Of a stretch of DNA of 64,000 bases, positions 44,002 to 52,253 are shown in pieces (the first letter of the stretch is position 1; each line of letters begins with the position of its first letter). The notes under the pieces are model-generated. The model had not been told where the DNA came from and searched no databases. It saw only the letters and a list, made by a program, of their open reading frames with translations. Position numbers and translations under genes: made by a program. Source of the stretch: Holophagales bacterium (GTDB lineage: Bacteria; Acidobacteriota; Thermoanaerobaculia; Multivoradales; Multivoraceae). The DNA lies in NCBI GenBank assembly GCA_009843505.1, contig VYDI01000034.1, forward strand, positions 186,001 through 250,000, given 5' to 3'.

Positions 44002-44559
44002 GTGAGCACCCAATCCGTCGACCAGGTCCAGTGCGGCGATCGCACCTACGACCTGCGCCGCCTGCGCCCGACCGACCGGGACGACATCGTCTCGCTCGCC
44101 AGCGCCCTGCCCGAGATCGACCTCCAGTTCCTGCGCTCGGACCTGACCGATCCGGACGTGGTGGAGGGATGGATCCACGACGCCGACACCGGCAGCCGCT
44201 TCACTACCCTGGCCCACTACGAAGGCGAGCTGGTGGGCTACGGCAGCCTGAACCTTCGAGGCCTGCACTGGATGAGTCACCTCGGCGAGATCCGCGTGAT
44301 CATCGCCGAGGCCCATCGCCGCTGCGGGCTCGGCCACGTGCTGACCGAGCGGGTGTTCGAGACGGCCAGAGAGCTGGGTCTGCTCAAGCTGGTAGCGCAG
44401 ATGACGCGTGAGCAGATTGGAGCACGCCGGGTGTTCGAGCGCCTCGGGTTCTCGCCCGAGGCGCTGCTCACCGACTGGGTCATCGACCGCTCCGGGCGCA
44501 CCCGCGACATGATGATCATGTCCTACGACCTGGGCGCCGGGAAGCGGAGCCGCACCTGA
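44002..44559 (+). CDS. GNAT family N-acetyltransferase
   Basis: 185 residues from the GTG at 44002. The GNAT fold is evident: YDLRRLRPTDRDDIVSLAS at the start, acetyl-CoA loop AEAHRRCGLGHVLTERVFETA (R-x2-G-x-G/A type), then QMTREQIGARRVFERLGF. The acetyl acceptor is unknown. I start it after the 24-bp palindrome rather than at upstream in-frame codons because the family N-terminus lies there. Its stop overlaps the exonuclease III gene as CTGA. Confidence 0.87.
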   Translation: MSTQSVDQVQCGDRTYDLRRLRPTDRDDIVSLASALPEIDLQFLRSDLTDPDVVEGWIHDADTGSRFTTLAHYEGELVGYGSLNLRGLHWMSHLGEIRVIIAEAHRRCGLGHVLTERVFETARELGLLKLVAQMTREQIGARRVFERLGFSPEALLTDWVIDRSGRTRDMMIMSYDLGAGKRSRT

Positions 44560-45365
44560 GCCCCCGGAAGCGCCGTCGCATCCGCGTCGTCTCCTGGAAC
44601 GTGAACGGCTTGCGCGCCGCCGGGCGCAAGGGCTTCCTCGACTGGCTGGGAAAGAGCCGGGCCCAGATCGTCGGCCTGCAGGAAACGAAGGCCCGCGCCG
44701 AGCAACTGGCGCCGGAGCTTCGCCGGCCCACGCGCTGGCACACCTCCTTCTCGAGCGCCGAACGCCCCGGCTACTCCGGCGTCGGCCTCTACTCGCGCCT
44801 GAAACCGGCCTGGGTCCGCACCTCGCTCGGAGAACAGCGCTTCGACGCCGAGGGACGCCTGCAACTCGCCCTGTTCGGTCAACTGCTGGTGGCGAACGTC
44901 TACTTCCCGAAGGGCAGCGGCAGCCAGCGAGACAACAGCCGGGTGCCGTACAAGCTCGATTTCTACCGCTCCCTTTTCGACCAGCTCGACCAGGCGCGCG
45001 CGGCCGGCTATCGCGTCCTGGTCATGGGCGACTTCAACACGGCGCCACAACCGATCGACCTGGCGCGCCCGAAGGACAACGTCAGGAACTCCGGCTTCCT
45101 GCCGGAGGAACGCGACGAACTCCAGCGCTGGATCGACGCGGGCTGGATCGACACGTTCCGGACCCTGCACCCGGACACCGTGCGCTATAGCTGGTGGAAG
45201 CAGGCCTTCCATGCCCGCGAGCGCAACGTCGGCTGGCGGATCGACCTCGTGCTCGCCTCGGAGGCTGCGATGCGCTTCGTTGAACGGGCCTTCATCCTGA
45301 CCCACGTGACCGGCTCCGACCACTGCCCGGTCGGCGTCGACCTGTCGGCCGAGGTACTCGGGTGA
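44556..45365 (+). CDS. xth: Exonuclease III/AP endonuclease, apparent CTG start
   Basis: 269 residues if started at CTG 44556-44558, which overlaps the GNAT stop as CTGA. Core motifs: RIRVVSWNVNGLRAAGRKGF, LQETKA (catalytic Glu), YSGVGLYSR, GDFNTAPQPIDL and GSDHCPVG (active-site Asp and His). The first in-frame GTG (44601) would remove SWN, whose Asn is needed in this family, and no ATG, GTG or TTG exists upstream before codons that do not match. The enzyme repairs abasic sites and 3' blocked ends. The sulfotransferase gene overlaps its stop. Confidence 0.88.
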   Translation: MSPRKRRRIRVVSWNVNGLRAAGRKGFLDWLGKSRAQIVGLQETKARAEQLAPELRRPTRWHTSFSSAERPGYSGVGLYSRLKPAWVRTSLGEQRFDAEGRLQLALFGQLLVANVYFPKGSGSQRDNSRVPYKLDFYRSLFDQLDQARAAGYRVLVMGDFNTAPQPIDLARPKDNVRNSGFLPEERDELQRWIDAGWIDTFRTLHPDTVRYSWWKQAFHARERNVGWRIDLVLASEAAMRFVERAFILTHVTGSDHCPVGVDLSAEVLG

Positions 45366-46276
45366 CCGACGACGACGCGACGCCGCGCCGGGCTACCACC
45401 GTCGACGGCATCAGGCGGCGCATGGCCGGCTTCGCTACACGAGAAGGAGTACGGCGCGGTCTCGACTTCAGTCTGCGGCCCAGCGACGTCCTGATCGCCA
45501 CCTATCCCAAGGCCGGCACGACCCTGATGCAGCAGATCGTCCACGGGCTCCGCACCGGCGGCGACATGGACTTCGACGAGATCACGGAAGTCGTCCCCTG
45601 GCTCGAAGTCGCCCACGACATCGGCCTCGACCTCGACGCACACCAGCGGGCCGAGCCCAGAGCGTTCAAGACCCACCTGAGCCGGGAACTGGCACCGAAA
45701 GGTGGGCGCAACATCTTCGTCGTCCGCGACCCGGTCGATTCGCTCGTCTCCTTCTTCCACTTCTTCAGCGGCTGGGTGTTCGAGCCCGGGACCGTCTCGA
45801 TCCGCGACTTCGCCCTCGACTTCGTCTTCCACGGCACCCGCAGCGGCCGCTACTGGGAACACCTCGCGTCCTGGTGGCCGGAGCGCCTCGACCCGGACAC
45901 TCTCTGGCTCTGCTTCGAGGACGTCGTCGCCGACCTCCCCGCCGCCACCGCCCGCGTCGCCGCCTTCCTCGGCCTCGATCCGAAGCACCCCAACGTCGAG
46001 ATCGCGACCCGTCAGGCCTCCATCGACTTCATGCGTGAACACGGATCGAGATTCGACGACCACCTCGTCCGCAACGCCCGCAACGCCGCCTGCGGCCTGC
46101 CCGCCTCCGGCACCACCTCCAAGGTCCGCAAAGGCAAGTCTGGCGAAGGATCCCGTGAAGTGCCGCCCGAAGTCCTCAAGGTGTGGGATCGCGAGTGGAG
46201 GCGCATCGTGGAGCCCGCCACGGGTCACAGTACCTACGAAGAGCTGCGCAGCAGTTGCGTTAAGGAGCGAGGCTAG
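45362..46276 (+). CDS. Sulfotransferase
   Basis: 304 residues. The 5'-phosphosulfate-binding loop is VLIATYPKAGTTLMQQIVHGL and the 3'-phosphate region is NIFVVRDPVDSLVSFFHFF (RDPxDxxxS). FKTHLSRELAP and the WWPERLDPDTLWLCFEDV stretch follow the cytosolic sulfotransferase pattern, and the end AASGTTSKVRKGKSGEG-type loop (read as ASGTTSKVRKGK) matches the PAPS-binding RKGxxG motif. It moves sulfate from PAPS to an unknown hydroxyl or amine. The GTG start overlaps the exonuclease III stop. Confidence 0.9.
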   Translation: MTDDDATPRRATTVDGIRRRMAGFATREGVRRGLDFSLRPSDVLIATYPKAGTTLMQQIVHGLRTGGDMDFDEITEVVPWLEVAHDIGLDLDAHQRAEPRAFKTHLSRELAPKGGRNIFVVRDPVDSLVSFFHFFSGWVFEPGTVSIRDFALDFVFHGTRSGRYWEHLASWWPERLDPDTLWLCFEDVVADLPAATARVAAFLGLDPKHPNVEIATRQASIDFMREHGSRFDDHLVRNARNAACGLPASGTTSKVRKGKSGEGSREVPPEVLKVWDREWRRIVEPATGHSTYEELRSSCVKERG

Positions 46277-46357
46277 CGGAGCGCAGTCGACTGAAGCGAA
46301 CCCCCACCCTCACATCCCCCAAGCCGGGGTGAGCGTCCACTGCGACCTCTCCTTCGT

Positions 46358-46387
46358 CCCCGTCGCGGGCGGCCCCGTCGTGGGCGG
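46358..46387. repeat. 15-bp tandem duplication
   Basis: CCCCGTCGCGGGCGG (46358-46372) is immediately repeated with one change (46373-46387) in the 134-base gap between the convergent sulfotransferase and GST genes. I see no other feature in this gap. Confidence 0.6.
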
Positions 46388-46410
46388 GCGCGTCCGACGC
46401 TGCCCCGCCG

Positions 46411-47145
46411 CTACAGCAGGCCGCCCTCGGGCGCGGGCCGGGCGCGCTGGTTGTAGAGCAGCTTCTTCAGGCGTTCGCGTTCTTCGTCTGAGAGGTTCGC
46501 GTAGTCGATCGCCTCGCCGCTCGAGACGTCCATGCCGCGCTGGACCGCCGGACGGGCGCCGACTTCCTCGAACCAGCGCTTGAAGTACGGAAACTCCTCG
46601 ATGTCCTGCTGCTGGTCCTCCCAGCGAACCGTCCACGGATAGCAGATCATGTCGGCGATCGTGTACTCGTCGCCGATCAGGTAACGCCGGTCGTAGAGGC
46701 GGTTGTTCATCACGCCGTAGAGGCGGTTCACTTCGTCGGTGAAGCGGCGCACCGCGTAGCTCTGGTCGCCTTCCGTGTCGCGCAGACGACGGAAATGACC
46801 GCACTCGCCGGACTTCGGCCCCTGGTTCGCCATCTGCCAGATGAGCCACTGGTTCACCTCGTGGCGGGCCCGGAGATCCTGAGGGTAGAACTGGCCGGCC
46901 TTCTCTGCGATGTAGATCATGATCGCGCCGGACTCGAAGAGCGCGATCGGTTCGCCGCCGTCGGCCGGCTCGTGATCGACCATCGCAGGCATCCGGTTGT
47001 TCGGCGAGATCCTGAGGAAGTCCTCCTTGAACTGGTCGCCGAAGCCGATCCGGCAGGGCACGATGCGGTAGGGCAACCCGCACTCCTCGAGCAGGATCGT
47101 GACCTTCTTGCCGTTCGGCGTCGGCCAGTAATGCAGATCGATCAT
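46411..47145 (-). CDS. Glutathione S-transferase, YfcG/YghU (nu class)-like
   Basis: 244 residues. The thioredoxin-fold start HYWPTPNGKKVTILLEECGLPYRI with TPNG is characteristic of the YfcG/YghU group, followed by SPNNRMPAMVDHE, GEPIALFESGAIMIYIAEK, and a helical C-terminal domain with YLIGDEYTIADMICYPW. These enzymes reduce disulphides or peroxides with glutathione. GGGAG seven bases upstream supports the ATG at 47145. It diverges from the secreted protein gene at 47257. Confidence 0.9.
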   Translation of the reverse strand: MIDLHYWPTPNGKKVTILLEECGLPYRIVPCRIGFGDQFKEDFLRISPNNRMPAMVDHEPADGGEPIALFESGAIMIYIAEKAGQFYPQDLRARHEVNQWLIWQMANQGPKSGECGHFRRLRDTEGDQSYAVRRFTDEVNRLYGVMNNRLYDRRYLIGDEYTIADMICYPWTVRWEDQQQDIEEFPYFKRWFEEVGARPAVQRGMDVSSGEAIDYANLSDEERERLKKLLYNQRARPAPEGGLL

Positions 47146-47256
47146 CGCGATGCTCCCGCTGAAATGAAACGCCCGGAGGTTAGCCGACTCACCGACCCGC
47201 CCGCGATACGCTCACCCCGCCCGCGAGCAGCTCGCCTGCGAGACAGGAGGAACAGA

Positions 47257-47868
47257 GTGCACTTCAGGACGAGGACATCGAAAGCAGTGATCGCCGCGCT
47301 CGCGCTGGGTTGTCTGGCCGCCTCCTCACCGGCGGCGGAACCCGGCGATGCCGAAGCGCAGCTAGCCGCCGCAATCCAGGCGGCGCCGGAAGACCGGCGG
47401 GACGGCGCGCGCGTGCTTGGCTGGACCGCCGACGGCAAGGTGGTGGAACTCCGCGCCGGCAGCAACGACCTCGTCTGCCTGGCGGCCCGGCCTGGCGATG
47501 CGCAGTGGAGCGTCGCCTGTTACCACGAGTCGCTGGAGCCGTTCATGGCCCGCGGCCGCGAACTGACGGCCCAGGGCATCGAGGGCCAGGAACGAATCGA
47601 GATTCGTGAACGGGAGATCGCGGAAGGCAAGCTGCCGATGCCGCGGGAGCCGCGCACCCTGTACGTGCTCCACGGCAGCGGCTTCGACGCCGCGACCGGT
47701 GAAGTGAGTGACGCCTACTTGCGCTGGGTCATCTACACGCCGTACGCCACCGCCGAGTCGACCGGACTGACGACCCGGCCGGTGCCCGGCGCGCCCTGGC
47801 TGATGTTCCCCGGCACCGCGGGTGCGCACATCATGATCAATCCCCCTCGCCCTGACGCCGATCAGTGA
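47257..47868 (+). CDS. Exported protein of unknown function
   Basis: 203 residues from a GTG at 47257 with AGGAGG six bases upstream, the best ribosome binding site nearby. A signal peptide (RTRTSKAVIAALALGCLAASSPAA) is followed by a Gln/Ala/Glu-rich helix and a compact domain (ARVLGWTADGKVVELRAGSNDLVCLAARPGD, then VACYHESLEPFMARGRELTAQG). The end TRPVPGAPWLMFPGTAGAHIMI looks like a recurring secreted domain but I cannot name it. The next gene, an alpha/beta hydrolase, overlaps its stop as GTGA, suggesting a shared process. Confidence 0.72.
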   Translation: MHFRTRTSKAVIAALALGCLAASSPAAEPGDAEAQLAAAIQAAPEDRRDGARVLGWTADGKVVELRAGSNDLVCLAARPGDAQWSVACYHESLEPFMARGRELTAQGIEGQERIEIREREIAEGKLPMPREPRTLYVLHGSGFDAATGEVSDAYLRWVIYTPYATAESTGLTTRPVPGAPWLMFPGTAGAHIMINPPRPDADQ

Positions 47869-48770
47869 GCACCGCCTTCAGCGACAGTCGCTTCCGGGAC
47901 ATCGTCGGCCCGTCGTCCCAGTTCTACATCTCCCAGCGGCTGCGGCTTCACTACCTGAACTGGGGCAACGAGGACAAACCGCCCCTGGTGCTGATCCACG
48001 GCGGTCGCGACCACGCCCACAACTGGGACTGGGTGGCGAACGCGCTCCGTCACGACTACCACATCGTGGCGCCGGACCTGCGCGGTCACGGCGACAGCGA
48101 ATGGGCGATCGGCGGCATGTACGCGATCACCGACTTCGTCCTCGACATCGCGCAGCTGCTGGAAGCACTGGACCGCTTCCCGGTGCGCATCGTCGCCCAC
48201 TCGCTGGGCGCGAACATCGCGCTGCACTACACGGGCTTCTACCCCGGGAACGTCCACAAGCTGGTGGCGATCGAAGGGATGGGACCGCCTCCCCGCATCC
48301 TCGCCGACCGGGTCAACGCGGCGGTCGACGAGCGCATGCGAGGCTGGGTGGGCAGCATGCAGAAGCTCGCGGGACGCCAGCCGCGGCGCTACCCGTCGCT
48401 CGACGCCGCGGCCGAGCGGATGCAGGAAGTGAACAGCTTCCTGAGCCCCGAACAGGCCCGCCACCTCACCGTCAACGGCATGGCGCGCAACGAGGACGGC
48501 ACCTACACCTGGAAGTTCGACAACTATGTCCGCTCCTTCCCGCCCTACCGCTACGACGAGGAGGAACTCCGCGGAATCTGGGGCCGGATCACCTGTCCCA
48601 CGTTGCTCGTGCGCGGCACGGAGAGCTGGGCCAGCGACCCGATCGAGGACGGCCGGATCGAGGCGTTCCAGAACGCTGAACTGCGCAACTTCGAAGGCGC
48701 CGGCCACTGGGTCCATCACGACCAGCTCGACGAGTTCGTCGCCGTGGCGCGCGCCTTTCTCGCCGGCTGA
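47865..48770 (+). CDS. Alpha/beta hydrolase
   Basis: 301 residues. The oxyanion-hole HGG is in PPLVLIHGGRDHAHNWD; the nucleophile elbow is VAHSLGANIALHY (Ser in HSLG); DLRGHGDSEW and the late GAGHWVHHDQLDEF supply the usual Asp and His. It resembles esterases, haloalkane dehalogenase-like or carbon-carbon hydrolases, without features that decide. The GTG start overlaps the upstream secreted protein gene. DUF418 follows 15 bases later. Confidence 0.9.
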   Translation: MSTAFSDSRFRDIVGPSSQFYISQRLRLHYLNWGNEDKPPLVLIHGGRDHAHNWDWVANALRHDYHIVAPDLRGHGDSEWAIGGMYAITDFVLDIAQLLEALDRFPVRIVAHSLGANIALHYTGFYPGNVHKLVAIEGMGPPPRILADRVNAAVDERMRGWVGSMQKLAGRQPRRYPSLDAAAERMQEVNSFLSPEQARHLTVNGMARNEDGTYTWKFDNYVRSFPPYRYDEEELRGIWGRITCPTLLVRGTESWASDPIEDGRIEAFQNAELRNFEGAGHWVHHDQLDEFVAVARAFLAG

Positions 48771-48785
48771 CGCAGCAGCAAGCCC

Positions 48786-50042
48786 GTGACGACCACCGAC
48801 TCACTCGCCGAAACCGCCCCCACGCCCAAAGCGGCGCCCGTCCGCGCCGGCGAACGCATCGCGGCGCTCGACGTTCTGCGCGGCTTCGCCGTGCTCGGCA
48901 TCCTGGTGATGAACGTGCAGAGCTACTCGATGATCACGGCGGCGTACTTCAATCCCATGGCGAACGAGAAGGGCGCGGGAGTCGGTTTCGCCGTCTGGCT
49001 CCTGTCCCACGTGTTCTTCGACACGAAGTTCATGTCGATCTTCTCGACGCTGTTCGGCGCCGGCATGGCGCTGATGGCCGAGCGAGCCGCCGCCCGCAAC
49101 GCGTCGGCTACCGGCGTCCACTACCGGCGCCAGTTCTGGCTACTCGTGCTCGGCCTGGCCCACGCCCATCTGATCTGGTACGGCGACATCCTGGTGCCGT
49201 ACGCGTTGTGCGGCTTCATCCTGTACAGCCTGCGCAATCTGAAGCCAACGAAGCTCCTGATCGCGGGCTTCGCCATGACCGCCGTCACGCCGCTCATCTT
49301 CCTGTTCACCGCGTGGTCGATGCAGTACTGGCCTCCCGAAGTACTTGACGCAATGAAGCCGGGCTGGGCGCCAACCGCGGCGGCGGCCGAGGCCGAGATC
49401 GCGACCTACCGGTCGGGCTGGCTCACGCAAATGCCCTTGCGCATCGGCGCTGCCCTGAGCCTGGAGACGTTCGTCTTCCTCATCGTGTTCCTCTGGCGCA
49501 GCGGCGGCTTGATGCTGGTCGGCATGGGGCTCTACAAGCTCGGCGTGCTGTCCGCGAAACGATCCTCCGGGTTCTACCGGCGGATGGCGTTCGCGGGACT
49601 CGGACTCGGGATGCCGATCGTCATTGCCGGCGTCGTCTACAACACGCACCACGACTTCGCGTTCGAGCACTCGCAGTTCCAGGGGCAGACGTTCAACTAC
49701 ATCGGCTCGCTCGGCGTCTTCCTCGGCTACGTCGGCCTGGTCATGCTGGCGGTGCAGCGGGGCTGGCTGCCAGGCCTCCAGCGGCGGCTGACGGCGGCGG
49801 GACGGATGGCCTTCACGAACTACATCAGCCAGAGCGTGATCTGCACGCTCATCTTCTACGGCCACGGCCTCGGCCTGTACGAGCGCGTCGACCGTCTGGG
49901 CCAGATCGCGATCGTCGTCGCGATCTGGATCCTGCAACTGCTCTGGTCGCCCTGGTGGCTCGCGCACTTCCGTTTCGGTCCGCTCGAGTGGCTGTGGCGT
50001 TCGCTCACCTACATGAAGTTTCAACCCATGGCGGCCCGCTGA
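48786..50042 (+). CDS. DUF418 family (YeiB-like) membrane protein
   Basis: 418 residues, about ten hydrophobic segments. The N-terminal region RIAALDVLRGFAVLGILVMNVQSYSM and FFDTKFMSIFSTLFGAGMALM are hallmarks of the YeiB/DUF418 family, and the C-terminal DUF418 domain has GRMAFTNYISQSVICTLIFYGHGLGLYE and RFGPLEWLWRSLTYMK. The fold is shared with membrane acyltransferases; the function is unknown. It starts with GTG, 15 bases after the hydrolase stop, without a clear ribosome binding site. Confidence 0.9.
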   Translation: MTTTDSLAETAPTPKAAPVRAGERIAALDVLRGFAVLGILVMNVQSYSMITAAYFNPMANEKGAGVGFAVWLLSHVFFDTKFMSIFSTLFGAGMALMAERAAARNASATGVHYRRQFWLLVLGLAHAHLIWYGDILVPYALCGFILYSLRNLKPTKLLIAGFAMTAVTPLIFLFTAWSMQYWPPEVLDAMKPGWAPTAAAAEAEIATYRSGWLTQMPLRIGAALSLETFVFLIVFLWRSGGLMLVGMGLYKLGVLSAKRSSGFYRRMAFAGLGLGMPIVIAGVVYNTHHDFAFEHSQFQGQTFNYIGSLGVFLGYVGLVMLAVQRGWLPGLQRRLTAAGRMAFTNYISQSVICTLIFYGHGLGLYERVDRLGQIAIVVAIWILQLLWSPWWLAHFRFGPLEWLWRSLTYMKFQPMAAR

Positions 50043-50076
50043 GAGCCGCCTGACGTTCCACGTGCAAGGAGCTGCC

Positions 50077-50577
50077 ATGATCCGACCCCTTTCCGCCGCA
50101 ACCTTCATCATCTTCACCGTGGCCTTGCTGGCCGCTGGAGGCGCCATGGCCCAGATCGCACCCGAACCCGAACAGATCGAGGAACTCCTGGAGGGACCGG
50201 CCGAGGGCCCGGTCGTCATGGTCAACCTGCTGCGGTTCAAGAAGGAGGCCGACGCCCCCGACGAGGGCCTCACGGGCGAACAGGCCTACGGCAGGTACGG
50301 CGCCCAGATGGTCCAGTGGGTCACCTCCCAGGGCGCCCGTCTGATCTGGTCCGGCCGGGTCGATTCGATGGTGATCGGCGACACGGACGAGTACTTCCAC
50401 GCGATCGCCCTGATGGAGTACCCCTCGCGGGCCGAGTTCCTCCGCATCATCGGCGACCCGCGCGTCGCCGAGTACTCGGTCCACCGCACCGCGGGGCTCG
50501 ACATGCAGTGGCTGATCGCCTCGACGACGACGTTCGAACTCGGCCAGGCCACGGCGAACGAGGACTCGGACGACTGA
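50077..50577 (+). CDS. Exported DUF1330-like protein
   Basis: 166 residues. A signal peptide ends near GGAMA. The rest is a ferredoxin-like alpha/beta domain: GPVVMVNLLRFKKEA, AYGRYGAQMVQWVTSQGARLIWSGRV, AIALMEYPSRAEFLRIIGDPRVAEYSVHRTAGL, all typical of DUF1330. Most family members are cytoplasmic; a signal peptide here is unusual. AAGGAG lies five bases before the ATG at 50077. Function unknown. Confidence 0.85.
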   Translation: MIRPLSAATFIIFTVALLAAGGAMAQIAPEPEQIEELLEGPAEGPVVMVNLLRFKKEADAPDEGLTGEQAYGRYGAQMVQWVTSQGARLIWSGRVDSMVIGDTDEYFHAIALMEYPSRAEFLRIIGDPRVAEYSVHRTAGLDMQWLIASTTTFELGQATANEDSDD

Positions 50578-50648
50578 GCTACACTCGCGCGGCTCAAACC
50601 ACCGCAGCTACCACGACCGATTCCCCTGAGGTGAAGGAGATCCCGGAT

Positions 50649-51185
50649 ATGCGTTCGAAGAACCTGGCGGCGATGCTGACGGCCGCCGTTGTCCTCGCGG
50701 CCTGCACAGCGATCGCCGTGTCGCCCGCTGCCGCCTCCGAGCACGAGGAACCGGTCGGCAACCTGGCCGAACTGATGCGCGCCATCCTGTTCCCGAACTC
50801 CAACTTCCTGTTCGACGTCCAGATGACGGACCCGGGGAGCCCGCCGGACCCGGCCGAAGAAGGCGACGGCTCCGTATCCTCCCTCTTCTCCGGCATCTAC
50901 ACCGGCTGGCAGGTCCCCCAGCAGGCGGCCCTGGCGCTCGCCGAGATCGAACCGCTGATCATGAACCCGGACCGCATGTGCCAGAACGGCACGCCGGCCC
51001 CTGTGGGCAACGAGGACTACCAGAAGTACGCGAAGCAGTTGACCGAGGTCGCGAAGAAGATCTACGCCGCAGCACACGAAGAGGATCGCGACACGGTGAG
51101 CGACCTGACGAACGATCTCGCCGGGGCCTGCGAGGATTGCCACGCGATCTATCGCCGCTACCCGGAATCGTCCCGCTGCAAGTAG
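50649..51185 (+). CDS. Cytochrome c'-like haem lipoprotein
   Basis: 178 residues. The lipobox LAAC near residue 19 marks a lipoprotein. The mature protein is mostly helical with a single C-terminal haem site CEDCHAIYRRYP, the position and pattern of cytochrome c' four-helix proteins. Two further Cys occur (MCQNGTP and the final SRCK). Cytochromes c' bind NO or transfer electrons. It precedes two DUF6644 membrane proteins and two PQQ dehydrogenases, so it may carry electrons from them. GAAGGAG about eight bases upstream supports the start. Confidence 0.82.
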   Translation: MRSKNLAAMLTAAVVLAACTAIAVSPAAASEHEEPVGNLAELMRAILFPNSNFLFDVQMTDPGSPPDPAEEGDGSVSSLFSGIYTGWQVPQQAALALAEIEPLIMNPDRMCQNGTPAPVGNEDYQKYAKQLTEVAKKIYAAAHEEDRDTVSDLTNDLAGACEDCHAIYRRYPESSRCK

Positions 51186-51232
51186 CTCCCCGGCGACGCA
51201 CCTCCGCCTCCCGAGCCACGCACTGACCCTCC

Positions 51233-51757
51233 ATGCGTAGCCTCTTCGAGTGGGTCGACGCGCTTCCCAGCAGCATCGCGCTGCGGGAGTCGCTGAACGC
51301 CTACCCGACCATGCTGACGATCCACGTCGTCAGCATGTGCCTGTTCGCCGGGTTGATCGCGTACTGGGACATGCGCCTGATCGGGTTCACGCTCAGGAAG
51401 GTGCCGGTATCGAACATCCCGACCCGCCTCTTCCCGTGGGCGCTGACCGGCTACGGCATCAACCTGATCACCGGGGCATTGCTGCTCTACAGCCAGCCGA
51501 TGCGGTACTACGGCAACTTCTACTTCTGGGCCAAGATGGCGCTGATGCTTGTCGCCGGCATCAACATGTTCTGGTTCCACTACGCGACCTACAAGTCGGT
51601 CCAGGCGTGGGACCAGGGCCGGGAGATTCCGCTGAACGCCCGGCTGGCCGGCGTCGTGTCCCTGGTGTTGTGGGCGGCGGTGGTCGTCACGGGGCGAATG
51701 ATGGCCTACAGCGGCCTGATGCCCGGCTGGTGGAACAACCTGAACATCGGCGCCTGA
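51233..51757 (+). CDS. DUF6644-like membrane protein (first of tandem pair)
   Basis: 174 residues, four hydrophobic segments. The N-terminal SLFEWVDALPSSIALRESLNAYPTMLTIHVVSMCLFAGLI, then WDMRLIGF and FWAKMALMLVAGINMFWFHYATY, is the pattern of small DUF6644-type membrane proteins often found with PQQ dehydrogenases or cytochromes. His residues in helices could bind haem b, but this is inference. It is followed 22 bases later by a paralogue. Confidence 0.72.
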   Translation: MRSLFEWVDALPSSIALRESLNAYPTMLTIHVVSMCLFAGLIAYWDMRLIGFTLRKVPVSNIPTRLFPWALTGYGINLITGALLLYSQPMRYYGNFYFWAKMALMLVAGINMFWFHYATYKSVQAWDQGREIPLNARLAGVVSLVLWAAVVVTGRMMAYSGLMPGWWNNLNIGA

Positions 51758-51779
51758 AGAGGCCGCGGAGGATCGTCCC

Positions 51780-52253
51780 ATGTTGCAGTCCTTCTTCGAG
51801 TGGATGCAGGGCCTGCCCTTCAGCGCCTGGATGCTGGAGGAGACCTGGGCGTCGCCGATCATCCAGTGCGCTCACCTGGTCGCACTGGTCGGCTTCGCCG
51901 GCGCGGTCCTGGTCGTCGACATGCGCCTGCTCGGCCGCGGCCTGATCAAGACGCCTCTCAACCAGCTCGCCCGTGAGCTGGACCGGTGGATGATCTGGAG
52001 TTTCGTCGCCCTGTTCGTGACCGGCGCGCCCCAGGTCCTCTCAACGGCGCTCAAGCAGTACTACAGCCCCTTCTTCTGGTGGAAGATGCAGATCATCGTC
52101 ATCGGGCTGCTCTTCAACTTCACGATCCGCCGCCGGGTCGCCCTCGCCGAAGAAGGAACGCTCGGACACTGGCCAAAGGTGGTCGGCTTCCTCTCGATCG
52201 GCATCTGGACCAGCGTTTCGGTCTACGCCCGCCTGATCGGGCTGCTGTCCTGA
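51780..52253 (+). CDS. DUF6644-like membrane protein (second of tandem pair)
   Basis: 157 residues, related to the preceding protein: QSFFEWMQGLPFSAWMLEETWASPIIQCAHLVALVGFAGAVLVVDMRLLG, then WWKMQIIVIGLLFNFTIRRRV. Four hydrophobic segments. The conserved Trp-Met-x-His-like residues suggest membrane-bound cofactor binding, as in the neighbour. The stop overlaps the next gene, a PQQ dehydrogenase, as CTGA. Confidence 0.72.
   Translation: MLQSFFEWMQGLPFSAWMLEETWASPIIQCAHLVALVGFAGAVLVVDMRLLGRGLIKTPLNQLARELDRWMIWSFVALFVTGAPQVLSTALKQYYSPFFWWKMQIIVIGLLFNFTIRRRVALAEEGTLGHWPKVVGFLSIGIWTSVSVYARLIGLLS

Noticed and set aside
46358..46387. Tandem repeat as start of a minisatellite
   Set aside because: Only two copies of 15 bp with one mismatch; no further units on either side.
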